A stretch of 64,000 nt of DNA, from positions 7,551,807 to 7,615,806 of the forward strand of contig NC_037601.1 of NCBI RefSeq assembly GCF_003073045.1, in the 5' to 3' direction. The position numbers were made by a program, and so were the translations under genes. Positions 49,592 through 60,539 of the stretch are shown here, one piece after another (positions within the stretch are counted from its first letter, which is position 1; every line of letters starts with the position of its first letter). Below the pieces are notes generated by a model. That model ran no database searches and was not told where the DNA came from. It saw only the letters and a list, made by a program, of their open reading frames with translations. Source of the DNA: Pomacea canaliculata (lineage: Eukaryota > Mollusca > Gastropoda > Architaenioglossa > Ampullariidae).

Positions 49592-52370
49592 TCAGGCAAA
49601 GCGATAGAGATAGAAAGCGCCATCTGCAGTCGTGTCGTAGCTGGCATTCCCCAGCACACACAGTCCTCCACCATTCCCATCCACCACGGACTTCTGAACA
49701 GAGATGGCGGCACATCCCGGAAACAAGGCGCACTGGTTCGCGCATGCGCCCAAGCTATTAACGGGGTTCTGCGCAAGAACGTGGCGCTGCGAGATCTTTC
49801 CCCCCGAAAGCTGTCGGATGAGTCTGTAGCAGGTCTCCCTCACCTGGGGTATGTCGACTGTAACATATACAGATCACAAATCATGTGCGTTAGTCTTTAT
49901 GCGCAAGATTTTTAGTCTGAACTGAACAGTTAAGCAAAACTCTGGGGAATGATGATGTCCAGTTGGAAAAAAAACATTCTCTTGAATTGCAACAATTTTG
50001 CTTCAAACACCTTAAAATATACAGCGAGGCATTTTTTTTTCTTTTGCCAACACCAGAAGGTAAGGACCTCGCATGTCTTTGGTATGAAGACGAAAAACTA
50101 CCTCACCAACAGTAGGAGTTGTAGTCACTGGCAGTGCGCCGGAAGTAGTTTCATCTGCTGCACTAGTCTTTGCTGTTGTGGCAGTAGTCAGGATAGTTGT
50201 AGAAGTGCTGTCATAGTCGCGAGTGTATTCTGCACACAACGGGACACAGCACTGCTTGAATTTTCTTGGCTAAATCTTCATACATTACAAACATTACAAG
50301 CTTCGTTACAGTTTGTCCGTTACTGTCGGCTTTTAACAAAGTCTGTATGGATTTAAATGTCTAGTAGAGAGAAATTATATTTCTAATGATTGGGTTATAT
50401 AGCTCGGTGCAAGGTACGATTTGGGCAGTATAACTTACACCTTCACTTTAAGTAGATTATTTTTAGTGTTGTGGGAAGTAGAACATCCACCTTCACTTTC
50501 AATAGATTATGCTCAGTATTGTGGGCATTCTGGCATTTTTTAAAATATAGTTTTGTTTATCCCATTAGACCAGGGGCGGGCAAAGATTTTTTTTTTATGT
50601 GCCGGGCCGATAAAATACCAAAAACTAATGTCAGTAAATAGTTTTTTCCGACCCAGGAGGTATCATTTGTGCATAATCTGATTTTTTTCTTTATTATCCA
50701 GAATTTTGGGATGGTCGATGATGGCTTTTGCCTGTAGCAAATTTGTGTCTGTTAGGTGGAGAGAACTGTTTGTCGATAATTTTTATCTTCATCCGGGCAA
50801 ATTGTGGTTTTGATTCTGGTGACTGTTTGTTGGTGCTGTCAAGTGAAGTAGAGAAAACCCTCCTGCCCCATCCCCCACCCTCAAGAACTGGGCCACATCT
50901 AGCGTGCGGAGTTGACATTCTTGGAGCTGCTTGCCAAACTTGAAGATGCTCACATGGATCACGTGATGTTATGACGCCAGTGGCTTGCATGCAGACATGC
51001 GCAAGACGCAACTTGAGACCGAAACGTTAGAATGTTGCTTGGCGACTAAAAGCACTCAACATGGATGTAGAAATCCAACTTGCAGCTCCCTCTCAAGACA
51101 AAATTGCAGTAAAGATCGAGGAAGACATTGTGAAGAGCCCACAAAGACACACAAGGATAAAGCAGTGAAGGACCTCAAGGAGGATTAACTTTCCTTGAGT
51201 AGAGTTGTTAGCGCTCATGCAACCTTCCTGTCTGCAGCGAGGGCATTATTGGCAACTTCCCTGGACTGCTTCCTGTCTTTCATCTTGAAGAGCTTCTTCG
51301 CGCATTAGTAGTTGTGGTAAACAAAACTCTGTAAAGTGTGTGGGTGTGTTGCAGTGTGCTTTTGTGTTATTGTAATCAGGTGATGATGATGATGATGATG
51401 ATGATGGGCAGACAGTGTATATACTATATAGAGACTTCTTTCCATTCAGGCAATTACACAATCTAATTCCCATCCCTATGACAATTTATTACATGATTGT
51501 AGTAAACTGAGATAATGATAAGCAGTAAGTAATAAGCAGTAATATACCTATTGTTGGTGGCAGTGGCTATGACGGCCATGTGTCAGAGGGCAGCCATACT
51601 TCATTTTAAGTTCATAGATAAGGCTCTCTTACCGGTCAGGTTGTACTGGTCCGTGAAGGTGCCTTTCGGGTCGCACTGGCTGGCATAGTCAACGGCAAAC
51701 TTGTTGATAAACTTGGTGTGGAAACGCAGGCAAGAGATGGAGCCAGCAAACGGTGGCTGGGTGCTGAGCACTGACCCGCCCAGTCGCACTGGACCCTTAC
51801 CCCGCAGCACTGTCCCGTTGTCGACCTTTGATGTATAGCCGCTCCCTGTCTTAGTGTAGTACTCGTTGTAAATCTTGAAGCCCGGATCAGGTTTTACCTT
51901 AACGTAGATGTAGCAGACGCCCAGAAAGATCCAGTCAGTGGCGCCGTTAGTTTCTGTGAAGACTTTTTGGATGGTTATATTATACGTGAAGTTGTTGACA
52001 TCCTGTGCCTCCACGACGACCGTTGAACCGACCTGTTTGACACGAATCCCGCCCACTCCATCCCAGTACTCCAGAATGACGCCATTTCCGGAAAGGGAGT
52101 CGGGTTTCAACAGCATGGTCCAGCTGAAGTCCATGCTGGCGTCCAGTTCCCCTTTGGAATAGGGTATCTCGGCGTAAGAAGAGCTAGCGCCCTTAAAGTA
52201 CATTGCCCCGGCTGCGTTCCCGTTGAAAAGGGGACCGGAAGTCAAACTGACATCATGCAAGATGGCGTAAAGGGTCTTTGTTCTACTGCTGTAGCCATGG
52301 TAATTCTTGTCCAGGACCCAGAGATGGTCAGGTATGTAATTGTCCGTGCCCACAGAGAGGAACTCTTGAG
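49592..52370 (-). CDS. LamG-like + PAN/apple domain protein, 3' exons (5' incomplete)
   Basis: Three phase-consistent exons: 51633-52370, 50102-50229 and 49592-49843 (stop TGA/TAA-type at 49592). The first encodes about 245 residues of a concanavalin-like LamG-3 fold: FNGNAAGAMYFKGASSSYAEIPY, FSWTMLLKPDSLSGNGVILEYWDG, IFLGVCYIYVKV and PFAGSISCLRF mark its strands. The second is a Thr/Ser-rich linker of about 42 residues, a likely O-glycosylated stalk. The last is an 83-residue cysteine-rich PAN/apple-like domain (ETCYRLI, LGACANQCALFPGCAAIS, GLCVLGN). Such LamG-linker-PAN proteins are secreted or surface recognition proteins in molluscs (family knowledge, moderate). The exon starts in phase 1, so a signal-peptide exon is expected upstream; I could not find it. 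Reading on into 52371-52434 gives an ATG but no signal peptide. Confidence 0.8.
50571..50960 (+). mobile_element. hAT element fragment in LamG-PAN intron
   Basis: CAGGGGCGGGCAAAG followed by GTGCCGGGCCGATAAAATAC matches the left end of hAT elements that begin CAGGGGTGGGCAAAC and contain GGGCCG. A GGGCCACATCTAGCGTGCGG stretch at about 50889 resembles the internal sequence near the opposite end. No right terminus or 8-bp duplication was found, so the limit is approximate. Confidence 0.55.
51381..51406. repeat. (GAT)n microsatellite
   Basis: Nearly nine uninterrupted TGA/GAT triplets inside the LamG-PAN intron. Confidence 0.9.
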
Positions 52371-52466
52371 CTGGAAAATGTGAGAAAGAAACTCTAGGCC
52401 GCTGCACTTCTCGCTTGCGTGCCAATGTCGGCATTTTCTCGACAAAACATCGAAAAGAAGCAAGTA

Positions 52467-53234
52467 CAGTGGAACCTCGGTTAGCGAACACCTCGGATAG
52501 CGAATATTTCAGATAACGAACGCAAATTTCGTTAAAAATTTGTCTCGGATAGCGAACAAAATTTCGGATAACGAACAGCCACGTGAACCACACGTGACCG
52601 ACCAGCATGTCATCATTCGCCCTTGCGACACAGTTACGTTCCTTATATGTAGGCATCCTCCTTATTTAGTGATTTTTGTGCTTTATTTTAATAAGATAAT
52701 CCACAATAATGGCTACAAAGAAGATTAAAAGCAATGGTAGTGAGGTAATGATAGTGCGATAGGCAATAGAAGCCTAAACATGTTCAATGATAAGGTGATG
52801 TATTACCGAAGAGTTTTACAAAAGGCAGAAGCAACAGACACTGAACAAGTTTTTTCCTTTAACCTCAAAGCGACAGAAAAGTGAAGTCACCCCCGATTTT
52901 ACAATGCCACGTGTGCTCATGGAAGGGGAATCCAAGCAGTAATTCCACCCCTTCCTCCCCACACCTCCTTGACAAAACGTCAAAACGGCAAATTTTCTGA
53001 TGTTTAAATGCTTTCTTTAATGTTTTTGTGATTATTTAACTCCATTTATGTTGCATTATAACTGTTCTCATTAAAACCTACCTATATAGCCTGTAACTTT
53101 CAAATATTAGCGAGTCAACAGGGGCTGCATGGGAACCAATTACATCTATTTCCTTTATCTCTTATGGGAAAAATTGTTTCGGATAACGAACAACTTTCCA
53201 GAAAGGATTGTGTTCGTTAACCGAGGTTCCACTG
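52467..53234 (+). mobile_element. Tigger/pogo-type Tc1-mariner deletion derivative
   Basis: The left end CAGTGGAACCTCGGTTAGCG and right end (inverted) GTTAACCGAGGTTCCACTG are the pogo/Tigger terminal repeats, flanked by TA on both sides (52465-52466, 53235-53236). Repeated GGATAACGAAC blocks fill the sub-terminal arms. Inside, 52710-52960 reads MATKKIKSNGSEV then, after stops, a YKRQKQQTLNKFF block, which look like the extreme N and C termini of a Tigger transposase joined by a large deletion. It lies just upstream of the first visible LamG exon, and could sit in an intron of that gene. Confidence 0.88.
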
Positions 53235-53239
53235 TATTC

Positions 53240-53990
53240 TAGTTCAATCATCATCTACAACGATAATTCACAACACTGCCATCTTATTCAGTTCTAGCTT
53301 TTTGTCCATTTATTAAAGCATGGTTTTGAATCTGTTTTTCTCAGGCTGCAGGCACTTTAGCTGCGTGTAACCTGATGCCAGAACTCGATTAACTTGAGGC
53401 TACTCTCAGTGGCAGGAGACTGCTGGACGAATCACAGCATCAGTCGCCATGAATGAAAGCCTCATTCATAGCATTCAGTCAGCAAGTTAAATCAACTAAA
53501 CCTAAACCTTCGTAAACCCACTAAACCTAAACACGCCCTTAAACTCATGCCTGAACTCCTAAAAAACATAATTTGTAAGGGGTTATCGGGAAATTGATAT
53601 CACACACTCAGCCCCGTAGACACTCCTCTTCCACCATCAACAAAACAATGTCCACACAGAACAAATCAAAGAAACAGGGCAAAAAACAAACATGAAAATA
53701 CAATGCCCTCACACTGTTAAACAAATACCCGATTGAGAAATATCAAACCAACGAGAACTTATTTTTCCCTTAATTAAATTATTTTATCGTGTATTATTTA
53801 TTATTTACTGCATGTATTACAGCAAATACTGGGGCATGGCTTATAATGTCCATTTTGTATAGCTGAGCAAGCAGACAGAGATCAGAACACATTCCTTTTG
53901 ATTATTAGCTCTTACCTCGGGTGTTTTATGGTAAATCCTGGCCCACATCTCTACAACCTCTAAGATAATTTCTCTGGACTGGACTCGGAT
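53240..53990. other. No supported feature
   Basis: AT-rich sequence with a CTAAACCTAAAC repeat-like patch near 53497-53532. The missing 5' exon of the LamG-PAN gene may lie here or further right, but no candidate is convincing. Confidence 0.4.
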
Positions 53991-54020
53991 TGTGTACTTA
54001 CTGACAAGCAGGCCATTTAG

Positions 54021-54356
54021 CTGTCCTTACCGTTGTAACTATGAATGTGCTGTTATAATTAAAGCCTCATACAGCACCTGTAACTATCATTGTACAATTC
54101 TAATTAAAGCATCATACAGCACCTGTAACTATCATTGTACAATTCTAATTAAAGCCTCATACAGTACCTGTAACTATCATTGTACAATTCTAATTAAAGC
54201 CTCATACAGTACCTGCAACTATCATTGTACAATTCTAATTAAAGCCTCATACAGCACCTGCAACTATCATTGTACAATTCTAATTAAAGCCTCATACAGT
54301 ACCTGTAACTATCAATGTACAATTCTAATGAAATCATCATACAGTACCTGTAACAC
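54021..54356. repeat. 45-bp minisatellite, about 7.5 copies
   Basis: Six full 45-bp units from 54058 to 54327 plus degenerate partial copies on both sides. The unit contains ATTAAAGCCTCATACAG and CACCTGTAACTATCATTG. Units differ by one to three bases. Because 45 is divisible by three, the forward frame at 53992-54384 stays open for 130 codons as repeated IKASYSTCNYHCTIL. No signal peptide, splice context or domain supports real translation, so I list it as a repeat and not as a gene. Confidence 0.93.
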
Positions 54357-54384
54357 AAGTTGCCCAAACCTGCAGACTCAATAA

Positions 54385-56555
54385 AATGGATAGTGCAGTC
54401 GCCATGCTTTCAAATTATGTCGCCATACAGCTCCCTCAACGAGCTGCAGCAAATGAAAAATGGCAGCAGCTCGCCAAAAGCTAGTTTTCGAAAAAGTCTC
54501 ATACACCTAAGACAACACCGTTTTCCTTTTAAAGTGAAGCTTGTACCAGCAAAACTGAACATGTCTAAAATCTTTTCTTAAGGAACTTAGTAATTAATGT
54601 GCAATAAAACAATTCAAACAATTAAGGGATAAGCATGCAGAATGAAAAAAAAACTAACGTGCCTTGTGTGGTTCCAGACGAAACGCCTTCTGTGACCGCC
54701 ACCGCCGCCACCCACAACTCCGACTCCAATATCGCCGGTGTGGAGGTTGCTGTCCGCTTGACGACAGACTCTGGTGGTGATGCAGGCAGTTATGCAAAAG
54801 AGGCTCTGGAGGGCGTGGCCAGGCTCTGTAGGCGGAGTGATAACTATTCGCCTCCACAGTAAAGACAGTGCGTGCGTCTGAGGTCTGTGGAGCAGTTTCT
54901 TTGACCATCCATATACCACATGATATATATTCTATTGTTTATTTGCGTGGGGATGTGCACCGGAAGGAAATAAAGGAGGAAGAAAAACATCCCTGCACTC
55001 CTCCTCTAACCCAGTCCACATAATAGACATCGAGAATCACAGATCTTTACGGCTAGTAAACTAAGGGATCATTGCCTCTGCCTATAATAACAGAAATATA
55101 TGATTTTACATTAATGATCATATAATTGTACTTTATCAAAACAAAAACAAAAATTGTTGACTGCAATGTAAAGATATGTTTTTAAGTTAGCCTTTTCAGC
55201 AGGGGATAGAATGTCAATCGCTGGAGGGAACATGTTATAGGTTTGCTATCCTTGGGGACCGATCAATCCTTATTTAATTTTGTTCTTTCTTTATGGAAGC
55301 CGTCAACCCCTTGTATTCGATCTATTAACATCTGTTTTTTTCTGGACAGCCTTCAGGAAGTAACAGTACACCTTGAGTAATTATCTCTTTCACACAGACT
55401 CTAACTCGTTCCTTCATCCTCTGTGAATCGAGCAGAAAAACCAACAGAATTTAGATATCCGAAATATACAAAGCAACATCGACGCAAGGCGGTTGTGGTG
55501 ACAATGGATTACAGTTTTCAATAGTGTTGACCAAATGACCGTGAGTCGTGTGAAACTATAGCACTCGAGCAGAAATGCATTAACACTAGCGGATAAACTG
55601 CCTCAGATGCTGACATTAATTTATCGCTTCAAAGGTGCTCCAAGGACGGTGATGATGACCAGTCCAGTTCGTTCATCCAGCTCTGATGTATCTTGTTTCT
55701 CCTTTGTCTCCATCAACAGCACCTCAAAATTCTGAATACGCACTCACGCACGCACATATGCACACAGCACAGGAATACGTGTTTATGAAAACATAAATTG
55801 ATGGACGCAGCAGCTGTTGTTTCTAGTGTTACATCCCCTTCAAAAGAAAGGTCTTTTCCGTAAGGAATAAAAAGTTCCACGAACCACTTTACTTTTTTCA
55901 ACGAAATCACGAAGACACTGCCGACTGATAGCGCTGTAAATATGAGCAGAAAACATCTCAAAGACAGTTGCACAGCCCACGGGTGGTTATAAGGCTTGAG
56001 CAAATCCAGTCTTGTGTCTTTGTCTTTTCTTCAAGTTTGCAACCCAGGGAGGTAAGACCACGTGAAAACCAGTTTAATCTCAAAATGTTCATCCCCGCAG
56101 GTCTATTTGACACAAAAGGTTTTTTCCCCAATGGCAGGTGGACGTTCATTTACAGGTCTGTAGGTGCAAGGGGATTAATTCAGAGAATTGATATCCTGTG
56201 TTGTTGATTGATTGAAGAGGAGATTGATACTGCATTGTGAGGATTATGTGCAATCATAATGATTATTGTAGTGTTTCCTCTTATTGGCGTAGGACTGGGG
56301 TCTAGATACTGAATAGCACCTAGCATGCTTTTTCATTCTCGTCCTATGAGCTATTAATATGGTGTGTCGCTATTTTCTGTGTTGACAACACCGTGGGTTA
56401 CACGCCACTAATGGCAGACATTGCTACACTTAGTCCACTTATCATAACCTTAACCCTAGTCATGACATTCATGTAGGGGACAACATAAAATCATCATAAC
56501 ATGGAGAAACTCAGTGATGTTACATCTCATAATATCCAACTCTGATTCACTGCTG
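54385..56555. other. Intergenic, no supported gene
   Basis: Open frames exist on both strands near 54640-54910 (a GC-rich patch with Thr/Ala/Ser-rich translation on the plus strand, preceded by an acceptor-like TTCCAG) and near 55713-56003 (minus, one hydrophobic segment). Neither has an ATG-to-stop structure or homology that I can name. Confidence 0.4.
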
Positions 56556-56559
56556 ATGT

Positions 56560-56825
56560 TACAGAACACAGACCTTGTTGACAATGCTCCCCACATACGT
56601 GAAGCGGTCTGTTTCCAGGATGTTCTCTCCTTGAAGTTAGATTGAAAGCTTCTGTTTGTTGTTGATTCTCATTACTTCAGTCTCCTTTCTGTTGACCTTT
56701 AAGCCAGTCTTCTCTGCTTCCTCTGTTAGCTTAGTCTGTGCATGCTGCCTCCGATGAGACAGGAGACTAAATCTGCAAAGTCCGTCGGCGCCGATTGGTA
56801 AAGGGGCACAATGCGCTTTTACCAC
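56560..56825 (-). mobile_element. RTE-like reverse-transcriptase fragment
   Basis: The minus strand reads GADGLCRFSLLSHRRQHAQ, then LTEEAEKTGLKVNRKETEVM, and after a stop GENILETDRFTYVGSIVN. This matches the DDLALLSHxxxQMQ...TGLxINxxKTEVM...FxYLGSxV series downstream of the catalytic box in RTE-type LINEs. The stop and truncation make it inactive. Confidence 0.75.
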
Positions 56826-57339
56826 TTTTTATTACACAGCAGGTTACGACAAGAGGGTTATTTTATGAACGTCGAACACGATAGTTTTATTGTTTAAATA
56901 ATTCGACGATGCAAAGTGCACAAATTTTATCATAAGATGTAGAACTAAGACACTAAAAGAAAGAAAGAAAGAAGGAAACATTTTAAAAGTACATGTTTCA
57001 ATAAGTAATTCAGTTTTGTAACAGGACCTACTAATAAATCTGTCTGATCGCCTCAATTACAAGAAAGGTAACTCTTGATCTTCGAGACACTTAATGTTTG
57101 CATTGCCCTCCCTTGTCCTGCAGTAGTTTTATTAGTTGACCTTATTTTTCATGTCTTATTGCAGTGGGTACCTTGAGCTGGGCACACTAGGACTGTTCTG
57201 TCTGCTGAGATTTGTGCCTTTCAAATAGTTCAACTAACAATCCACCTCACCATGACTGCGCAACTTTTCTGTTATCTTAATGCAGTGTTGATGTGGCATA
57301 CTTGTGTGCAGCATCCCTCTCCTCCCTTGTATTTCTGGC

Positions 57340-57495
57340 TGCCGCTATGTCTCTGTATAAATGCATTTAGATATGTTTGATTTGTGTTTGAAAATGCACT
57401 TTTTTATATTGAATTAGTACTTTTCTTTTTTGCACATTGCATGTACTTCGCAGTTGATAAATGCGCGATATAAATCCTCTTTATTATTAATAAGA
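57340..57495 (+). mobile_element. LINE 3' UTR/tail fragment
   Basis: The phrase ATAAATGCGCGATATAAATC followed by CTCTTTATTATTAATAA has the shape of the 3' end of L2/CR1-like LINEs seen also at 17800-17870 and 39520-39598. No coding part remains. Confidence 0.45.
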
Positions 57496-58780
57496 ATGCA
57501 ATCCTTTGAGGTAATGTAGAATAAAACTGTCAGCGTTTTCTACACCAGATAATGTTAAAAGTGTTGTCTTGAGAAGTTTTCCGTCAGAGGATTTTTATCA
57601 AAATAGGGTGTGAAGGCTCGTTGAGATATCGGTTAGCGGCAGTAGCTTGTGGGAGGGGCCATCATACAGGTGAGTGTTGTGTGTGTGTTGGAGGGGTTGG
57701 GGTGGTGAGTGATAAAATGATGGCAAGACAGTGAGGCAGCAAGATGGAGGCTGTCTAGCCAGTCGTCGCTTCGTAGATATCAGCGTCTGCAGAAACTTCT
57801 AACACCTGGCAAGCACGTAAACCGTCTGCTCTTAAGGTTTTATTTCAATTCAGTCAAAAAGATTGCTTCGACAAATCCCTTAGGATGGAGAGGAGTGAAA
57901 TATATCTTGACCACGAATTTCCATCGACGAAGTCAAGGCACGAGTAGTCGTCAGCTTTACGGTAATCTTTAAATAAAAGTGCCTGATCATTGCCCCAGAG
58001 TCAAGGCCGAGGTATATTTAGGGTACTTGAGTGGCCTCGACAGATCATGGTCCTAAGATATGAAGTGGAACAATGGTTGAGGACCAACATCACTGAGCTA
58101 TACGCACATACACAATCCATACAGCTCTGTGACCACAAGTGCTGTGTCAATGACGACCCCCTCCTCCCCAAGCTATCGAGTGATCAGCACACAGCGCTGC
58201 TAAAGATCAGAGAACAGGGAAGTTCGATATATCGTATCACGTGATTATTGATCAATGACATTGCACTTTTTATTACTATTATTGTCCAGGACATTGGACA
58301 CCGTCTAACTTCACATGCTAGGTCCAAGACCGTAATAAATGTTCTTATTGCCTTTAGGTGTATCTGGATATATATTAAATATTGAGGGTTGAGGGTGAGT
58401 ATGAAAGTTACTGGCTGTTATGTGTGTACGTGTGGTCACGTGATTCCCTATTACTGTGTTCAGTAGCTGTACGTTACTAACACAAACACTTAGGAAATTA
58501 AAATTGAGTTTAACTGCCTGATTAATTGATATTCTCTCACACTGTGTGTGCGTGTGTGTGCGTAGGGGGAGCGGAATAGGGGAATTGGGGGGTTGGGTGG
58601 TCAATCACGCGTGCTTTCGAACGTGTAACGTCACACAGAGAAAGACTTTTTCTTAGAAACACTTCTCCAGTTGTCGAAGTTGAGACTATGTATGTTCATT
58701 ACAACACCATAAGTGGTTGCAAACTTTATGAAAATTGAACAGTTAAAACGCAGAGATGTCCTTCGAGTACAGTCCAGCCT
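57496..58780. other. Intergenic, no supported gene
   Basis: GT-rich and AT-rich sequence with a short (TG)n patch near 58540-58562. The open frame at 57990-58244 shows no recognisable motif. Confidence 0.4.
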
Positions 58781-58787
58781 CATTATC

Positions 58788-58872
58788 TTGCTATCCTTTG
58801 ACCTGCTCGAGACGAAATCGTAACCATGAGCCTCTCACTCCAGTGGTGACAAGCGAATGTTTTAGTCACTAC
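58788..58872 (-). mobile_element. tRNA-derived SINE copy (head)
   Basis: The minus strand contains CCGGTTACGTAGTGACTAAA, then CGCTTGTCACCACTGGAGTG and a GATTTCGTCTCGAG end, aligning with the head of the SINE at 16722-16903. The A and B box regions are diverged. Confidence 0.55.
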
Positions 58873-60027
58873 GTAACCGGAAACCCTATTTTATAACCGG
58901 TTGCAGATTAGATTGTTCTAACCCTTCCAATTGCTAGGTTGCAGAAAAATCCACACATAAACATGTTGACAACTTTCAGAGTTTTTTACGGGCTATATTT
59001 TTATGTACGGAAAGGGATATACCAACACTTGCGGGGACCAGATAGCATCCGTCTATTGACATTTCTCTTTGTCCTAATGCAGGGCAGTTAACATTTCAAG
59101 AGGGTGACAGTGAGGAGCAAGAACTGTGCTTTCCGGTATGATAATTTGTTTTGTCATAATATGTTGCAATCTGTTTCTCCGGAATATGCTGTTATGACAG
59201 TCTGTAATGTCACAGTATGCTGAAATATGACAATATATATGTTCTGGCACAATATGCAGTAAGACACTAGTGCCATGTATTCATGCGCAGAGGCAAAAGA
59301 AAAATATAATATGTATAAAAGTACAGCATTGAGTCTGTGGGTGTTTGGCAGACATTATGTTTTGCTGTTATGATGATGACCTGGGTTAGATCACGGTAAT
59401 CTAGCCCTCGCCACAATGGAGGAAAGCTTGCTCACGTCACGGTGCTGTTGATAAGGCCCAGGCGTGATGGGCGGTTGTGAGGTCGTGAGGTTCTGTAGGT
59501 CATGAGTGATGTGGCGAAGTGGGGCCTCCGGTCTGGGGTGATGTCTGGTAACATATCTGACGATCTAGGAGTCGAAGAACTGTTTGGTGATAATGCAACA
59601 GGGCAGTGTCAACAGTGCATGCCAAGGCCACCCTGGCCTTAGTCATGTTGTCACTTACGCACACACATACACAAACAGGCACACTCACGAGTGCACAGCA
59701 GATTCACACACACATACATATTATACACATATGCTTATACTTACGTGCGCGCATGCACGCACCTAGGCTTCTGTTTTGTATAGCATTATTGTTTAGCATC
59801 AGGAGCTGTCCAGCTGCAAAAGTCGCAGTCTGTGAGTACAAAAGTTTGAAAGGAACATTTGATAGACACTCCTCGCTATCCAATTTTTCCCCCTTAGAGT
59901 TAATGTTTCCAATCCTGAAACAAGCCCACAGCCTCTCTTGTCACGTTCTTTAAATTCGGAGAACTCTCTCGACAAGGGAGAAGAAGAAAACCTTTAAAAA
60001 AAATGAAGACCCTTCACCCCCACTAAG

Positions 60028-60122
60028 GCCAACCGAGGCGAAATCTGAACCCAGGATGTCCAAACTTTTACTGTAATGGTGACAAGCAAGCGTTTTGCAA
60101 TCACCCGGACAGTCCCAAACCT
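60028..60122 (-). mobile_element. tRNA-derived SINE copy (head)
   Basis: On the minus strand, GTCCGGGTGATTGCAAAACG, CTTGCTTGTCACCATTACAG and GGGTTCAGATTTCGCCTCGG line up with the SINE at 16722-16903, keeping both an A-box-like and a B-box-like (GGTTCAGATTTC) element. Confidence 0.6.
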
Positions 60123-60279
60123 CAGCTAACAATCTGACCTAGCGCAAAAGCCTCTGCCGTTGGTGTTGTTGTTTGTTATAACCAATTTTGGCCAAATACC
60201 TATCAAACTCTAAAAATGTCTCAATTATTGTGCTCCTGGTTACCCTTCTTCCTGTCCCACCACCCCCTCTCCCCACGAC

Positions 60280-60508
60280 AGACCACCCCGCCCACTTCGT
60301 TCATCGGCCGATAGACTTCAACTCCACATTCCCCGCATTATGTCCCACATTCCCCGCACTATGTTCCACATTCCCTGAACTGTGTTCTGCTGACCTACGA
60401 ACCTTTGCACACGCTCTGCTTGGAACACTCTCCCTCCTCCCATGCCACCCCGCTAGGTTGATTCTTCAGTGGTTTCAAGCCGCTTTAAAACTCACCTCTT
60501 TAAAATGA
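60280..60508 (+). mobile_element. Possible LINE C-terminal fragment
   Basis: With one frameshift the forward strand reads ADLRTFAHA, AWNTLPP and QWFQAALKLTSLK, which resembles the RSFSxAAPxLWNSLP...FKxxLKTHLF ending of L2/CR1-like LINE proteins. A duplicated CCCACATTCCCCGCA phrase lies upstream. Weak evidence. Confidence 0.35.
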
Positions 60509-60539
60509 CTTTTAGTCAAGAACCCAGTTCCTTGAACTG

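Noticed and set aside
53992..54384. 130-codon frame as a real gene
   Set aside because: Open only because a 45-bp minisatellite preserves frame; no signal peptide, domain or splice context.
54654..54908. Possible 5' exon of the LamG-PAN gene
   Set aside because: No signal peptide, and no donor leaving phase 1 on the minus strand that joins the 52370 acceptor.
55713..56003. 96-codon minus-strand frame with a hydrophobic segment
   Set aside because: No ATG start at its head, no convincing splice sites and no recognised family.
59083..59135. Exon-like segment with good acceptor and donor
   Set aside because: 53 bp with open frame but no partner exons and no homology; short splice-like segments are expected by chance.
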